From assembly GCA_035578155.1 (NCBI GenBank), contig JAPWDM010000001.1, positions 174,058,395 to 174,122,394 of the forward strand: 64,000 bases of DNA, written 5' to 3'. This DNA is from Brachynemurus nebulosus. Taxonomy: Eukaryota; Arthropoda; Insecta; Neuroptera; Myrmeleontidae. Position numbers and translations under genes: made by a program. The notes under the pieces were generated by a model. It ran no database searches and was not told the DNA's origin. It saw only the letters and a list, made by a program, of their open reading frames with translations. This document shows, one piece after another, positions 1 to 12,639 of this stretch; position 1 is the first letter of the stretch; each line of letters starts with the position of its first letter.

Positions 1-395
<395 letters not shown>

Positions 396-403
396 GCTAA
401 TAA

Positions 404-619
404 AAAAGGTCCTATGGCTTTTCACGATACAGTTAATATTTTTAGAGATATGAATTTTTAAAGGTTCGAAAAATCTCAAATTAGAGCACTTTTGACCCAT
501 GAAAAATATATTTAAAAAAATAAAAATAAAATATAGGTAAATAAAATATAAACAATGAAATTTTTTTAAATCTCTATTAAGGATATTATTAACTATTGTA
601 CAAAGAATTAAAAAAAATA

Positions 620-698
<79 letters not shown>

Positions 699-807
699 TA
701 TTTTTCATGGATCAAAAGTACTCAAATTTGAGATTTTTCGAACCTTTAAAAATTCATATCTCTAAAATTATTAACTGTATCGTGAAAAGCCATAGGACCT
801 TTTTTAT
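404..807. repeat. Inverted repeat with (TA)n in the loop
   Basis: The arm at 404-512 (ggtcctatggcttttcacga...) is matched in reverse complement at 704-807. Arms are about 105 bp with few differences. The spacer contains a poly-A-rich stretch and the second TA microsatellite. This is a strong cruciform or foldback structure beside family A copy 1 and may be its second, inverted part. Confidence 0.8.
625..693. repeat. (TA)n microsatellite
   Basis: About 34 TA units in the loop of the inverted repeat at 404-807. Confidence 0.97.
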
Positions 808-1310
808 TTGTATTTCAATAAAGAATATAAAAAAAATTTGTCCGATTGAAAAATAACAATTCCTTGCAATTTTTTAAACAATTTCGGTTTAAACAATATG
901 GCTCTGAGTTGCCCCATGGCAACATGCATTTATATCATCAGTAGGGCAATTTGAATCACATAAAAAAATTGAGGTGGAATAGTTTCTCATGCGCCGGTAT
1001 CGCCAGTATCGGTACTCATGCGCCGATACCTCTTGGACTAATACTCATGGGTATAGGTATTTACTATTCATTTTTAAGAATTACTATTTTATTAAAAAAA
1101 TTTCTCTATCGTATAGAGTAATATTTTCCAAAGTGGGTGTCGTGAACTCATCTCAGGTCTACATTAAAATTTTTTTTTATTAAAGATAAGAAGAATTGAA
1201 ATTTTACACTTTTTGTTAAATTTTTGGCTTGAAGTTTTGGTGGACGATTTTCCTTAAAAAAGCACCAAGTTCGAGGCCTTATCTCAACACGTATATACTA
1301 TTTATTTATG
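808..1310. other. AT-rich spacer
   Basis: No coding signal or paired repeat was found. The only local structure is a short imperfect duplication of 'catgcgccg' with flanking 'tat' runs around 988-1035. Confidence 0.6.
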
Positions 1311-1397
1311 TATTTTAAAATTATTACAGCAGGTTATATGTACAAGAAGCCCTTAAAAAGAGCATTTTATATAACTTGCTGTAAAAATTTTAAAATA
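1311..1397. repeat. Small hairpin
   Basis: Arms of about 28 bp at 1311-1338 and 1370-1397 pair around a loop of about 31 bases; both arms hold an 'acagcaggt/acttgctgt' core. It could be a tiny foldback MITE, but no TSD was identified. Confidence 0.6.
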
Positions 1398-1420
1398 ATT
1401 ACTAGGTACATGTTAAGACA

Positions 1421-1745
1421 CAGAGCCGGCGAGAGCGATGCCGTGCCCCTGGGCAGACGAAAATTTTGGCTCGATACTTCATCACATTTTTCCATTTTTA
1501 TTCCTAAAAATAGCTTGACAAGCAAAAAAACTCATTAACGAGCAAAAAAAAACCTCGTTGGCCTTTTACCGGGCCCTCTGGGTTTCTTCCATAAATCTTC
1601 CGGGCCCACTTTTTTGAGTCACACTTTTGGGAACCAGAAAATCTCCTTCTATTGTCACCGGACCACTAATTATGCCTCCGGGCCCTCCTTTTAGGCCCGG
1701 GCCCCGTGCAATTGCCACATCATCACTACCCTCTCGCCGGCCCTG
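1421..1745. mobile_element. hAT-type MITE, 325 bp
   Basis: TIRs CAGAGCCGGCGAGAG and CTCTCGCCGGCCCTG are flanked by a perfect 8-bp TSD, TTAAGACA, at 1413-1420 and 1746-1753. An 8-bp TSD with a CAG...CTG terminus is diagnostic of hAT. The interior is GC-richer than its surroundings and has no transposase coding, so it is non-autonomous. Confidence 0.9.
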
Positions 1746-2010
1746 TTAAGACACAGGACTTGAGGCCCTAAACATTTATCTAATTTATCCATGCGATGAT
1801 CTTTTCGTAATTATCTCAAAGGGAACAACTAAATAAATAAAATCTACCTATGTTTAATTTCTATAAATTTCTAAGAAAAATATCCTTGTTAAAAAACTGT
1901 TTTGCTTTTTATTAAATCTGTTATGTCTTTCCTCTCTTACATTTCCTGTTGTAATTATATAACGCCTCTAGCGATTTTGTAACGATTCATCATTACATTT
2001 TGTTGAATTA

Positions 2011-2725
2011 CTAGGTTGGTGCGTATGAAATGTCACATTTTTTTATTCTTCGTGTACCTATTAATGAGATTGCGTCAAATGCGTCAACCTTTGGTGTCAG
2101 TTGTTTTATGTATTCTAAATTAATATTTATAAAAATATGAAATCCCTTTGCTTTGTCACTTTTCACTAAAAGCATAATATCGAGCCATTACCGCCGATTT
2201 ATCGTAAGCGACACTTTTTAGCGTAAGCGACACAACATTTTAAACCGTAACGGACCAAGCAATGTTAACGTTTTTCTCCAAAATTCGTTAATTAACGAGT
2301 TATAGCAACTGCTTAGTTTATCGTTAATACAACACGTTTTCACATTTTAGCCTAACCGACAGTAACTATCTTTATCGTAAGGTTAATAAAATAATAGGAA
2401 TAATACGCTCAGGCGTAATAAAATTAAGACAGTAGAAATATCGCAAGCACCATACAGATATTTAAAAAATCCTTCTCCTGTAAAATTTGATATTTGTCGG
2501 TTACGCTAAAATGGCGGTAATGGCTCGATATGTTCACAAACTGACTTTTGGTTTTTAAACCATTATCAGGTGAATATAGTTGAATAAAGAGTCTTCGTTT
2601 GGGCAACAACTATTTAAAGCATAAAATAGAAATGAATAATACCTACATTTATAGGAATTTTGGTATAATATTTTATTTTATTTTTTTTTTTTATAAAACC
2701 TGACATTTCATATGCATCAACCTTA
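2011..2725. mobile_element. mariner-like non-autonomous element, 715 bp
   Basis: The ends CTAGGTTGGTGCGTATGAAA and its counterpart TAAGGTTGATGCATATGAAA (reverse complement of the right end) resemble mariner TIRs. They are flanked by TA at 2009-2010 and 2726-2727. An internal inverted pair (tatcgagccattaccgcc near 2180, reverse complement near 2513) makes the interior foldback-like. No transposase frame was found. Confidence 0.75.
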
Positions 2726-2727
2726 TA

Positions 2728-3285
2728 TATTCAAATCATCAACTTCAAATGTCTGAGGAAGTCCAATTTTCAATTAAAAATTTATAGAAATTGTAATTGG
2801 CTTAAAATTTACCAAATAATTACTTTAACCAGTTATTTCATTCTAATTTAAATAATAATCACCTTATATCATTTACGGCTGTACACTGTTTGTAGTATGA
2901 TTTATAGTAATTAATTCTGTCACGAGGTGGTGTTACAATTTGCGCAAAAAATGACATCTACAGATTGTCTCACATTACACGAACTAAAAAAAAATTATGA
3001 TGGCAATAAAAAATAATGAAAACACGCAACAATTAAATGTAATTAAAAACTTTATTTAATAATATAATTATTTAATTAGCAAGAAAGGTTATAAGGTTAT
3101 AGCCATTTCATTTATTTAAATCAATAAGCCTACATTAAAAGTTAACACGAATTAAATTTAACCCTTAATGTACCGACGGGACTTCTAAGTTAGGTAATAA
3201 GAAAATTATAGTTTTAGTTAATGTTTCAATATTTTTATTAAAATTGTAGTAAAAAAGTTTTCTATTTCTTTTTCCGTGTTGATAT
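2728..3285. other. AT-rich spacer
   Basis: No open frame of note, no paired repeats and no recognisable family was found. Confidence 0.5.
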
Positions 3286-3655
3286 AACGTAAAAGCCCCT
3301 ATACTGGAACGCGATCATATGTCGGAACAGTTTTGACATTTATATATTAATGCAGTTATTTCTGAAAGAAACCTCTAATAACAAAAATTATTATTAACAG
3401 AATGATTGTTTTTCAATTTAAATTCACCTCGTATTTAATATTTCCTTACTTAAATAAAAGAAATACATATAGGTATATTATTAAACAGTTTTTGATGAAT
3501 GTTTTTGATCAATGATTATTAATAGAAACACATGCCGTATAAATTTCAACATTTTCCAACTAATTTTCGAAGTTAACACAATAAAACTATATAAATAATT
3601 TTTATTAGTCCAGTTAAGAAACTATAAGAGCTAATTCACCTTTTTATTTGGTTTA

Positions 3656-3725
<70 letters not shown>

Positions 3726-4188
3726 TTCTATTCAGTAGATATAACCTCTTGTATGTAACTTATATTTAATTTCTTTTTGAGTCTAAAATATTTACTTACT
3801 ACTTTAAAATCGTAAAATTTTTAATATTTTTTTTTTATTTCGGAGCGTTTAATCAATTGATAGATGAAAAAATATTGATTTGAAATTGCAAAATCTTAAT
3901 ATGAATGAAAAAATAGGGGCCATTTTGCATACTAGTGTTAAAACTGAAGCAAAATAAATTACACTGTCGTTTTTACAAGATCACTAGGTGGCGAAACCTT
4001 ATTTGTTGAAAATACAGCTTTTTATCCTTTATTGGGTTGTATTTGTTTAAGAATATACTCATTGGATTAAAAAAACTTGGTTTCATGCTTATTAAGAAAA
4101 AAAAATGGGTGTTCAATTTATTAATTTTTATAAGCCAGTTTAATGACACACCTAAAAATAGTGTTCCGATATAGGGAATTTTACGTTA
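3286..4188. mobile_element. TIR-bounded element of about 0.9 kb, superfamily unclear
   Basis: AACGTAAAAGCCCCTATACT near 3286 is matched by an imperfect reverse complement ending near 4188 (ccgatatagggaattttacg). Nearby TA dinucleotides could be the TSD but do not fix the edges. The element contains a (TA)n microsatellite and no coding region. Confidence 0.55.
3658..3721. repeat. (TA)n microsatellite
   Basis: About 32 uninterrupted TA units inside the element at 3286-4188. Confidence 0.97.
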
Positions 4189-4395
4189 CTAAAGGTTAAA
4201 ATATTATAAATATGTTTGAGATACAGGTTTTACAATGAGATATAACAGGACGGTAAGTCTCGTAAGTAAGTTTAACTTTTGGTTTGGGGCCGCAAGCGTT
4301 TAACTTTGATTAAGACCATTAGTAAAATTTTAAGTTATTTTATGCTTACATCATACGCACAAAAAAAAAATTAATTCAGATTTATTACAGATAAT

Positions 4396-4460
4396 AAACT
4401 GGTGTCGTGTTTCAAAAATTTCTGATTTTTTGGCAAATCCTTGCTTCTTGACACCAGTTT
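4396..4460. repeat. Short hairpin
   Basis: AAACTGGTGTC at 4396-4406 pairs perfectly with GACACCAGTTT at 4450-4460. Confidence 0.6.
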
Positions 4461-4571
4461 TACATAAAGTAATATATTAAGGTATTCCATACATTTCCGT
4501 TTCCTCGCGCTTCCACCAAATTTGGCGTTTATAGTATACGAGATAATATTTGAGATACCGCAGAAATTGAA

Positions 4572-4625
4572 TTTAAGCGTATTAAAACGTATTTACTATT
4601 TAAGCGTATTAAAACGTATTTACCT
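4572..4625. repeat. 27-bp tandem duplication, two copies
   Basis: The unit starting tttaagcgtattaaaacgta is repeated head to tail with one or two differences near its end. Confidence 0.9.
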
Positions 4626-5149
4626 AAGAAAAATACCACTTTTATCTCGAAAACTATTATGACATGCTTCGATTAATATGATTATTTTCAAACAATTAAA
4701 ATTACATTACAATTCAGTGAGGCGTAATGAATGATTTAATCGTCATTTACCTAGAGCAATTACCTATATGTATACTAATCTTAATAATTAAACTTGAAAT
4801 AAACTAAATTTTACAAAAAATTTACATTTGAATATAGTAATATATCAATATAACTTTTTCTCAATTTTAAGGAGACTTCACTGTAATTTTATACAATCAG
4901 TGGTGCTAGTAGGACCATCTGTGAGTGAATGTAGTTAGTTCACGAAGAAAGTAGTGTACAAATAATACAGAAATACGTTTATATAAGAGCGAAATGTTAC
5001 ATTCGACCACGATGTTTTACAATTCCGTTAGTAGAGAACAGCACAATAGTTTGGTTTGAAACTCAGCTAATTTTGCTTTTAGCTCTTGTAGTAACTATTG
5101 TTTGAAACGGATAGTAGATGTCTCTTACAATCAACAATCAAAATAATAG

Positions 5150-5886
5150 AAAAATTCAGTAGTTAATTCTACCATTTTATTTACAGTTTTTAAGATACTG
5201 AAAAAACGCTATCAAATTAGAAAATGTATTTTCCTTCAAACCAAGCTGTAAGATAATGATTTAAATTATAGTAATTAGTTGAAGTTAAGGTTTCAAATCA
5301 AAATGAAGAAATTTCTTTTAGAAATAGGACTGATAACACAAAAGTCCATATTCTAGTAATCCTACATATCTAATTTTCATAAAACTGAAAAGAACGATTT
5401 CAACCTGTAATTCGACTTTTAGTTTTTCTGTATGAAAATTTTAGTAAACTTGTGACGTCATCAAATTAAAAAATTTCTTTTTCCTCAAATCAGAGTTGAT
5501 AAACGTGACGGAAGTAAGCGTGGTCGTTAAATTGAATAATTTGGGCGTGAACTCTTAATTTTTACTATTAAAATGGCGAAATTCCTTTTTGAAACCAGAT
5601 TGATAACGCAAAAGTCGTTTTTCTAACGGTCCTACATGCCAAATATAATTCGTTTCGAATTTCATCACTCTATCATTTTGTTTATAACTTTTAGGGCCTT
5701 GAAAATTTTTAGTAAACTTAATCACGTCATTAAATTGAAAAATTTTTTTCTCAGATCAAACTTTATGTACGTGACTTGAAGTAGGATGATTGATTTAAAT
5801 AGAGCAATTTGCATGTAATCCTTTCATTTTTACTGTTAACGTGATTAAATTCCTTTTAGAAATACATATACCCAATATGATAGAAT
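5150..5886. repeat. Tandem repeat, period about 268 bp, broken by insertions
   Basis: A recognisable core ('aaattcctttttgaaa...' followed by 'gataacgcaaaagtc' and 'cctacatgcc') occurs near 5308 and 5577 and begins again near 5844. The third unit is cut by the family D element at 5887-6396 and resumes at about 6391-6474 ('catttcttttag...cctgcatgtctaattcgg'), where it is cut again by the Harbinger MITE. Units are diverged, so the array is older than both insertions. Confidence 0.8.
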
Positions 5887-6396
5887 AGTATGTTATATAC
5901 CAAGAGAATAAAGTGTGTGTTTTAATCCCGCGTGTGAAGTTTGTTGCTAGAGGGCCTTAAAAGGCCCGAGGACAACAAATCACATGAGGAATGAAAAAAC
6001 ACTTTAGTCCTGTGGGCCGTAAGCGTCAATATACTGGTGTATATACTGTTTTTTGCAATTCCGGATAAATTAAAATTATAAAAATTAAAAAAAAAATTAC
6101 TTAAATGTCATTCAAATTGTATGTAATAATATTCCATCAAATATACTTTGGATAAATCAATCGAATTGTACAATAGAATATAACTGTTTTACTTTATCTA
6201 CAAGTTTGAATTTGTTTATTATTTTAAATTACCTAGCAACACTATTTAATTTAAGTTAAATTTCTGTAAATTGTGCTTGCTAATTGGTTTAAAAGCGGGA
6301 GCAAAATAATTTTTTAGTCCCTTGGGACTAAAAGTGGCACTTTACTCGCTATTATGAGGGACCAAATCATGTCTTTTAGTTTTGGAATTGCAAAAA
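5887..6396. mobile_element. Repeat family D, copy 1
   Basis: Similar over its whole length to 24690-25254. The left part is an imperfect hairpin ('aataaagtgtg...cactttagt' with inner 'agggccttaaaaggccc'). The right part is bounded by the inverted pair 'tttttgcaattccgg' and 'ttggaattgcaaaaa'. It was inserted into the 268-bp tandem repeat. No protein coding was seen, and the superfamily and TSD are unclear. Confidence 0.75.
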
Positions 6397-6477
6397 CATT
6401 TCTTTTAGTGATCCTGCATGTCTAATTCGGTAAAAATGATAAAAACGACTTCAGAAACCTATAATTCGGTTCGCTAA

Positions 6478-6664
6478 GGCCGCTATTACACGATCATAGA
6501 TATATGTCAAAGATCTTTGATCAAATCTATGATCAAATATTAAAAAGTATGTTTAACTATATGGTTACAGAAATATTATGTTATCAAAATTGACTTACAA
6601 CACTTTAATATTTCTCTGGTCAAATAAAACTTTGACATATTTCTACGACAATGTAATAGCGGCC
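6478..6664. mobile_element. PIF/Harbinger MITE, 187 bp
   Basis: TIR GGCCGCTATTACA...TGTAATAGCGGCC with a perfect 3-bp TSD TAA at 6475-6477 and 6665-6667. TIR similarity continues inward through atatatgtcaaag/ctttgacatatttc. A TWA TSD with a G/C-rich terminus is typical of PIF/Harbinger. It is non-coding and sits in the third unit of the 268-bp tandem repeat. Confidence 0.9.
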
Positions 6665-6909
6665 TAAGAATTTAAAAAAAAAATATACCTAAACTACTCG
6701 TATAATTATTAAAAAAAATTGTATTGAAACAGTTTTTCATGACCTAACATAAGAATTTTAAATACATAAAGTATTTTTGTGAATTACTTTTTCTGTACGC
6801 AAATTTCACAAATGTCATTTTTTAAAAAACATGTTTCGGTCATAAAAGAAAAAAAATAATTTTAATCTAAAAAAAAATAGATACCCCTTTAAGTTACCAA
6901 AGTGTAGAC

Positions 6910-7829
6910 CAGTGGTTCCCAAAGTGGTTCCTACGGACCCCCAGGGGTCCCCGGGATCATTCAGGGGGTCCGTGGAAAATTAAAATTGATTTGGGGGTCC
7001 CTGAAGAACGTCAGGGGGTTCGTGCAAGGTTTAATATAAAATGAAAACATTATGACAAATTTTTATTAATATGGAAGCTAAATAACAATGAACAAATTAT
7101 TAGCGATTTTTACGTCCTAAGTAAAGTATAAAAGAAAAGTTATACTCTTGTTTAAGTTGATTAAAAAAATTATATATCACAGTTGTCAATACAGTAAACC
7201 CTTAACATTCATTAAAGATTTCTTTTTTTATTAAAAACCGAAGAATGGATTGTAAGTTTTTCTAACACAGATGTGTTTCTAAAGAATATACATATTATTA
7301 ATGATCAGAGATGAGGCTTATTTAAGATACAAGTATTTGAAATGCAAATACAAGATACAAAATACGTATTTTCATCTTGTATCTTTGTATCATTATGGAT
7401 TATTGTACAGAAGCTGTTGATTACTTTTCCGTCTTCCTATTTGGTAAAACGTGGATTCAGTGCCGTTATATAAGCCTCATCACAAAAAAAAACCGACCAG
7501 AAATTAGTATTCATGGGGATTTGCTATTGCTACTCACAAACATTGAGCCGGACATAAATACACTCATAACATCCCATCAGGTTTATCCAAGTCATTTTTT
7601 CTTTTTTTGTATTTTGAAAAAAAAAGTTATAATTTCAATAATACTTCTTCAACAAAATGTTTTATTTATATTTTATTTTTACGCCACCATTTACCATTCA
7701 AAACATCAAAGTTAAATTTGTGTTGTTTTTTTTTATTATTATGCATTATATAGTTTTTCACCCAGGGTCCCTGAGCAAGTTTTGACTATGAAAAGGGGTC
7801 CGTGGGCCAAAAGAGTTTGGGAACCACTG
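6910..7829 (+). mobile_element. hAT element, internally deleted, 920 bp
   Basis: TIRs CAGTGGTTCCCAAAG and TTTGGGAACCACTG are flanked by a perfect 8-bp TSD GTGTAGAC (6902-6909, 7830-7837). Subterminal 'ggggtccgtgg' motifs recur at both ends. The interior retains only a transposase C-terminal remnant (7485-7595). Near 7306 there is also a second hAT-like terminus ('cagagatgaggc' followed by 'aatacaagatacaaaata') without a partner, probably a truncated insertion. Confidence 0.92.
7485..7595 (+). pseudogene. hAT transposase C-terminal remnant
   Basis: About 37 codons ending ...TNIEPDINTLITSHQVYPSH resemble the extreme C-terminus of hAT transposases of the ZBED5/Buster-like group. There a 'KKNRL...' segment is followed by a short helix (D-L---L-N--P-I--L) and a final Q---SH. 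Upstream parts of the hATC dimerisation region and the RNase-H-like core are missing, so no active enzyme could be made. Its position next to the right TIR on the plus strand suits a deletion derivative. The frame runs on past the expected C-terminus because the original stop is lost or mutated. The match is by motif memory only; a profile search with the hATC family would test it. Confidence 0.5.
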
Positions 7830-7837
7830 GTGTAGAC

Positions 7838-8877
7838 TGTTAAAAAATAAAAATAAAACAATCCTCTATGGATATTTTTCTATTATCCAATGATAATTAT
7901 ACAAATTACTGTAAATTCCTTTTAACCGGATCATTTATTTCAAATAAAAAATAATCGTTGAACGTATGTCGGAAAAAACGTACACTTTTAATTTCAATGG
8001 CAGGGCCGTGTGGTAATTGCCCGATAAGATGAGCATACGAAAAGCTACATATTTACGTATAAAATATTTGAATTGTTCAAATATTGGTGTGGTGGATTAG
8101 TCCCCTGTATATTATTTTCAAGGATGTATTATTTATAAAAGTTGCTACGTTAGCAAATCATGATTTAGGGAAGGGTCATTTGTATTTGAGATATATGAAA
8201 ATTTTTATCTTTTATCTGTACAGATTTTTTTTTATTACAATGAATGTTTCTTTCAAGTCTTTGTTTTTGAATGTGACAATGGGCGAAAAGTAATAATATG
8301 CCTGAATATAGAGACATAATACACCTACAGGAGATGGAAAAAAATGTGTTGCATCTACAATTTATGCAATATTTCCTTTCTGTTTAGGCTAGAATAGGGT
8401 TCTTTACCATAAAAAAACGTTCAAAGATTGGATTTACTTTGAAACTATTTTCCAAACGCGAATGGGCAGGGTAAGGTTACGACGGTCATAACTCCTTTAC
8501 TGAATAAAGTTAAATTCAAATAGAACGGAGAAACTGGAAGCCAACTATAGATTTTTGAAGGAGTTATTACCAAAATTGTGTCAGTTCAGTCGCAAAAATG
8601 TACAATTTCAATACTTGACTAGAATTAAAGAACTAAGCATTCTGAACGCTTCGCTCTTTCATATTAGTTAAATTGTTTTTATAAATTTTTATAAAAATCA
8701 TCTGCGATAATGTTGATGAAAGTATTTAAAATAAAGTATAATTTTGCTTCGCAGATGGAAATTATTAAAGTCGACATGTTTGTTTACAAATATTGACGTC
8801 GCGTCGTTTTAAAGTAATGACGCGTTTCCAATAATTTGAAAAGCTGTTGAAATAAAATATCTTAATTATTCCAAGTA
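7838..8877. other. AT-rich spacer
   Basis: No gene was recognised. A solo TIR-like motif gggcagggtaaggtta at 8466 resembles the right end of the TTAA-flanked element at 35831-36656 but has no partner nearby. Confidence 0.5.
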
Positions 8878-9810
8878 GGGGAAGGTAGGGCAATGTGGCC
8901 ACCCTAAGGTTTAAAATGATATATTTTCTAAACGGTTTTAATTAATTGATATTTCTTGATATAATACAATTCCAAATTTAATAAAGTCTTTATTTTATAA
9001 TATACATACGGTTTACATGTTCACAGTAATAAAAAAATTATCAATTATTTCGTAAGTGACAAAATGACCACATTACCCACCTTGGGTAGGTAAAGTGGCA
9101 TAGTATTATTAATATTAAAAGTTAACATAGATTAAAACTGAGTTTTTAATTTTTAGATGAAACTACAATTTTTAATCAAAAATATTACAATTTGCTACTA
9201 GTTAGCAATCATAAAAACAATTTTTAATTATCCAAAGTACTCAGATGGTAACTATTTATTTTTAAAACAAAACTCACAAGTAAAATCGCCATCTCCCTCA
9301 TTCAGACTTCATAGACACATCTTTTGCATATCGTACATCTTACTCAGCCATCTTCTGCTATTGATTCCGGCCACAATTCTGGTACCACCACTAGATCCAC
9401 TGGGCCACTTTACCTTTATACATAGTGGGCCACATTACCCGAAACTAAGTAAAATAGGAAAACTGAAATAAGTTCCGCCCCAACGTATGATTCATAATTG
9501 TTTATTATAAAATTAATTACTTCAGAACTACAACAGACACAGGGAATATTCACAAAAACCAAGTATTCATAATACAATATATTTTATACAATATTTGTAA
9601 GTACTTACCTTAGATCAGAGGGCACAAAAAACACTTTTTTTTTAAATAAAATTTTCTAAGTAACACCTAACGAGTTGATTTGCACCGTGACACTATGTAA
9701 ACTGTCAATCTATAATTTAAACTAAATAACAAGAGATGACAGCTATTAGTTCATTTGCAAACTAGTGGTGACCACTTTACCTGCCCGGGCCACTATAGCG
9801 AGCCTTCCCC
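8878..9810. mobile_element. TA-flanked TIR element, 933 bp
   Basis: Imperfect TIRs of about 25 bp: GGGGAAGGTAGGGCAATGTG at the left, with the right end ending ...CGAGCCTTCCCC. TA flanks both ends (8876-8877, 9811-9812). The TIR motif recurs inside in both orientations (accacattaccc near 9066 and 9430; ggccactttacct near 9403), as expected of subterminal transposase-binding repeats. Non-coding. A Tc1/mariner-type origin is possible but unproven. Confidence 0.78.
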
Positions 9811-9975
9811 TATTTTTGCCTTTTACTATTAAGATCAAACTATTTAATGAAAGCTCATACAACTATTTAAATTTAACACAAATTTCAAACATAATCTAGT
9901 ACTCTATTTGACCAGTCACCTTGATCCAAAGCATTCCCATAAAGTTTACTTAAAAAAAAAGAAAAAAGAACATTT

Positions 9976-10062
9976 TAATTTGATGAGAAGGATGAAATTT
10001 GTTCTATAAAGTTAATTTAAAAAAAAGAAGTTTTTTTAATTTGATGAGAAGGATGAAATTTA
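9976..10062. repeat. Short direct duplication
   Basis: The segment ttaatttgatgagaaggatg plus 'aaattt' occurs at about 9976 and again at about 10036, a period of about 60 bp. Confidence 0.85.
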
Positions 10063-10470
10063 CGACAAACAATAAACTTTCCAAGTTTTCGAAATTTTTT
10101 AGTACCTGCACATTTTTTGCTAAAATTTTCAGTAACAAAAAAACATCTTGGAACCTTAGCGAAATTTGACGCCTTCCTAATTTGAGTGTTGAATTCGCTC
10201 CTATTTCAAACAATCCTACAGTCAAATAATTTGGTATTCACACTTTCTTCTCGATAATGACAAAAAAATATCAAAATTTTTTTGTCTTTCACTGTCAAAG
10301 TATATACATAGACTAAAAAAATCTATCTTCATATTCTTTTCAACGTTAAAACAATGGGCAACTCCCAAGCCTTATTTTTCGTTTGAATAGTACTTCAGTA
10401 TTTCAGATAATGGAACATACATATATACGTATTTTATATTTGCAGATTTTCAAATATATGTGTATATGTG
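10063..10470. other. AT-rich spacer
   Basis: No gene or paired repeat was found. Confidence 0.5.
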
Positions 10471-10472
10471 TA

Positions 10473-10893
10473 CAGCTAAACCTTTTTATGCGGTCTTTTT
10501 TTGTACGATTTTTTTAATGTGGTTTTTAAAAAAATGCACATAAAAATGCATAATGTGAATCAAAATCACAAGACAGTAAGAAACTTAAACAATTATTATA
10601 TAATAACTTCCTTTGATAAAAATAATTTTTAATGGTTTTTAAGCATTTAATCAATACATTGCATAAGAACATAAGTTATTGCATCATTTAATTTTTTTAG
10701 AGATGTTTTTTTTACAATTTTCATAATATTATAAAAATAAAATAAAATGTTCTCAAGTGTTAATTAATGCTTTATCTTGTTTAGAAAAGCAAATTCTGAG
10801 GAAATCGTGACGTTTTGAGCGTTTTGAATTATGTTCTTTCGATGAAACTTTTATTATGCGGGCCCGATCCACGGCATAAAAAAGGTTCAACTG
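10473..10893. mobile_element. pogo/Tigger-like MITE, 421 bp
   Basis: The termini CAGCTAAACCTTTTTATGCG and CAGTTGAACCTTTTTTATGC (reverse complement of the right end) resemble pogo/Tigger TIRs. TA flanks both ends (10471-10472, 10894-10895). The interior is AT-rich and non-coding. Confidence 0.75.
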
Positions 10894-10895
10894 TA

Positions 10896-11329
10896 GATAC
10901 TTTTATGTATGAATATACTCACAGACAAATGATGGATGTATAGTTAGTATTTTTCATCATATGGTTTATCCTTGTCAGTCAGTCATTTTGAAAAAGATGT
11001 AAAATGAAAATCATAAAGCACAGTTTTATATTCAAGTCAAGAACCAAACGTTGAACTTTTAATGTGGGAACGTTAGTTTTTTTTGATATTCTTTTAAATC
11101 TTAAAAAATACACATTACTTGAAATTTATATTTTATGGACAATTTTCCCTAAAATCATTCTATAATTAATGAAATGAAAATTATGCAGAACTTCTGGCAT
11201 ATATAGAACACATGAATACAGAACCTAGCTGTAGAATACATTTCCCAACGTCGCCACTATGATAAAATTTTAAAAAATAACGGTCATGTGATAAAATATA
11301 AAAAATGCCGTTTACGTATTTATAACACG
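10896..11329. other. AT-rich spacer
   Basis: Nothing recognised. Confidence 0.5.
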
Positions 11330-11331
11330 TA

Positions 11332-12219
11332 CACGGAGAGAAAAATCATATAATTTTGTAGAGAAAATTTCAGAAAAATTACCATGCTCTCTTATAATGC
11401 GTGCGCGATCGACGACCAGAGTAAAAAAATATTTTACGATCATGTAAATATTATTAAACTGAAACGTAAAAAGTATTAGTCATGGCTTCATAAAAATTGT
11501 TGTGCTAGCATGGTAAAATTTAATGTGCTAACACAACTTCTATCACACTCTTATGCATGTATGTTATAGTTTAATTCTTGTTGTCGTACTCTTTCATTTG
11601 CGCATCTGACCCGCAACCTTATGTTGGTTGGGCTGTACGGGCTGTACGCACTAAGGAACAATATATGATGCATACAAAAATGATTGGCAACAATATATTC
11701 TAATACTGGAGATAGTGAAGTAACAAAATGATGAATTAAACGGTGACAGTCCGTCCTGTAAGACAGTGTAATGAATACTGCTTGTTGCTTGTAAGACAGT
11801 CTAATGAATCAAGGTGCTTGGTCCGACCAAGTTGGTCGTGTTGGTCGTCACACCACTCACCAGCCTGGCTATATGACTTGCATGTATGAGTGGGGTAAAT
11901 TTCAACAGCGTTGATACCTTCTTTCTCTTTCTTTCTTTCTACTATTAGAAAATAGCATTTGAAATATTATAAGACAGCATGGTAATTTTTGTAAGAAAAA
12001 CAATTAAAAAATATTTTTCTGTCGGGAATGGAACTTTTTACTGTGCTGTTTTACAAATTTTACGGAGTTAATATTACGGAAAGAATATTCTATCCTTTAA
12101 ATTTTCTATGATTAATTATAATTTTTATATTTTTACCGTACAAAATTGAATATGTTCGCCTTTTACACGTCGATTGTAGTGCTGAGCACAGTAATTTTTC
12201 TATGAATTTTCTCTCCGTG
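11332..12219. mobile_element. CACGGAGAG-ended element, long copy (888 bp)
   Basis: TIRs CACGGAGAGAAAA and TTTTCTCTCCGTG are flanked by TA (11330-11331, 12220-12221). The last 90 bp match the right arm of the 196-bp palindrome at 46038-46233, so the two are one family. The interior holds a short duplication of 'gtaagacagtgtaatgaat' (about 11758 and 11790) and no transposase frame. Confidence 0.85.
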
Positions 12220-12221
12220 TA

Positions 12222-12639
12222 TAGGGTCGTAGGACTGAAAAATCCTTTCTTTGTCAAACCGCCTAAATAACGTTAAGATGTAGATACGAAAAAGGGCTCA
12301 ATTTTTTTTTAAATTAAAATGATTCAAAATGTTCAATTAATTCATTTGAGGCGGTTTTCAAGTCTATAACCATGTAAAAACGACATTAAACCAAATTTGT
12401 GTTTTAACTACTTATAATAAAATTAACGGAGTTAGATATGCTTGCGTAATACTTTTTTTCAGTCGAAAAACACTCCCAAAGCAAACATAAAATGACCACT
12501 GAGTATGATTTATTTAATGGGTAACTGGTAAAAAAAATTAGGAAAATCAAAAATGTTGAATAATATAGCTGGATTGATCTCTATTAGATTAACTTTATGG
12601 TCCAAATCTTTAAAAATTCAGAACTTTGAAAAAAAAGTT
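12222..12639. other. AT-rich spacer
   Basis: Nothing recognised. Confidence 0.5.

Larger units (their letters stand above)
4189..5149. other. Spacer with two small structures
   Basis: It holds the hairpin at 4396-4460 and the 27-bp tandem duplication at 4572-4625. Nothing else was recognised. Confidence 0.5.
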
